Of a stretch of 21,935 nucleotides of DNA, positions 21,654-21,935 are shown one piece after another. Location: positions 1-21,935 of IMG/VR virus record IMGVR_UViG_3300009425_002606; one strand, given 5' to 3'. The notes under the pieces were generated by a model. That model saw only the letters and a program-made list of their open reading frames with translations, made no database searches and was not told the DNA's origin. Each line of letters starts with the position of its first letter. Position 1 is the stretch's first letter. The DNA is from a virus. The position numbers were made by a program, and so were the translations under genes.

Positions 21654-21935
21654 ATGGCTTTATCATTAATGCAATTATTGGAATTGGTAGACAAGGCAAA
21701 GAGTCAAAAGGAAAGAGGCGATCTACTTAAACAAAATCAAACACATCATTTGGAAAATTTATTGTGGTATACGTTTCATCCAGATGTAAGATTTTTGTTG
21801 CCCGAGGGGAAACCACCCTTTAACGCGGGCGCGGAAGATCCGGACTCAACACTACTTTACGGACAAATTCGCAAATTAAGATATTTCGTGGAAGGTCCAG
21901 GGGGTGAAACTTTTTGCATAGGAAATACCGTTCAA
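21654..21935 (+). CDS. DUF6433-like phage protein, 3' end outside window
   Basis: The ATG at 21654 has AGGAG at 21641-21645 about eight bases upstream. The 94 visible residues contain LLWYTFHPDVRFLLPEGKPPF, then TLLYGQIRKLRYFVEG, which I recall from DUF6433 proteins next to replication genes in cyanophages and pelagiphages. The N-terminus is a charged helix. The reading frame is open to the last base. No activity is known to me. G+C is somewhat higher than in the upstream gene. Confidence 0.65.
   Translation, partial: MALSLMQLLELVDKAKSQKERGDLLKQNQTHHLENLLWYTFHPDVRFLLPEGKPPFNAGAEDPDSTLLYGQIRKLRYFVEGPGGETFCIGNTVQ

Noticed and set aside
1-21935. tRNA genes, CRISPR arrays, insertion sequences, attachment sites
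   Set aside because: Reading both strands I found no cloverleaf with a conserved T-loop, no regularly spaced direct repeats, no transposase motifs and no integrase.

Overview
The window looks like part of the genome of a T4-like tailed phage (myovirus), most probably a marine one. The DNA is AT-rich, about one third G+C by eye. Genes are packed tightly with many ATGA or GTGA stop/start overlaps. T4-type enzymes are recognisable (gp61-like primase, T4 RNase H), as are small families that I remember from pelagiphages and cyanophages. The host is not proven. SAR11 or another AT-rich marine bacterium would fit the composition, and the class II ribonucleotide reductase needs cobalamin. I saw no tRNA, integrase, transposon or CRISPR array.

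Left part (1-10553), probably late and virion-related. It begins with the end of a DUF6267-like protein that carries motifs reminiscent of nucleotidyltransferases/ligases. Three small unknown genes follow, then a large protein with an HxGH-type nucleotidyltransferase head (NMNAT/cytidylyltransferase superfamily), and a 781-residue protein with two copies of a dockerin/EF-hand-like acidic repeat and a C-terminal winged-helix-like segment. Next are a sialyltransferase-like (GT42/DUF115-type) Rossmann protein and a run of probable decoration or fibre genes: an adhesin-like Ig domain protein, two proteins sharing a MADK...SEDLL...PVNKK head, and two small coiled-coil proteins. Three conserved T4-like unknowns end this part. 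T4-type late promoter elements (TATAAATA, CATAAATA, AATAAATA) sit in front of three of these units.

Switch point (10554-10670). A hairpin/T-tract terminator is followed directly by a near-perfect sigma70 promoter (TTGACA-17-TATAAT). This marks the change from late to early/middle genes.

Middle part (10671-15725), DNA and nucleotide metabolism. It has a gp61-like primase, ThyX thymidylate synthase, a monomeric class II ribonucleotide reductase whose active-site segment is strikingly GC-richer than its flanks, a small unknown gene behind a second sigma70-like promoter, a HAD deoxyribonucleotidase-like protein, and a RuvC-like resolvase.

Right part. A single minus-strand gene (15715-16101) interrupts the plus-strand series. 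It is followed by a compact sugar cassette (16113-20024): polysaccharide pyruvyltransferase-like, GT-B glycosyltransferase, HxGH cytidylyl/adenylyltransferase, HddA-type heptose-7-phosphate kinase and GmhA-type sedoheptulose-7-phosphate isomerase. Together these could make and transfer a nucleotide-activated heptose. Only the GmhB phosphatase step is not obvious. The window closes with a conserved unknown, T4-type RNase H and the start of a DUF6433-like gene.

The most noteworthy points are the phage-borne heptose/pyruvyl cassette, the mosaic ribonucleotide reductase, the two adjacent nucleotidyltransferase-like genes at the left end, and the structured leader before the fibre-like gene at 8134.
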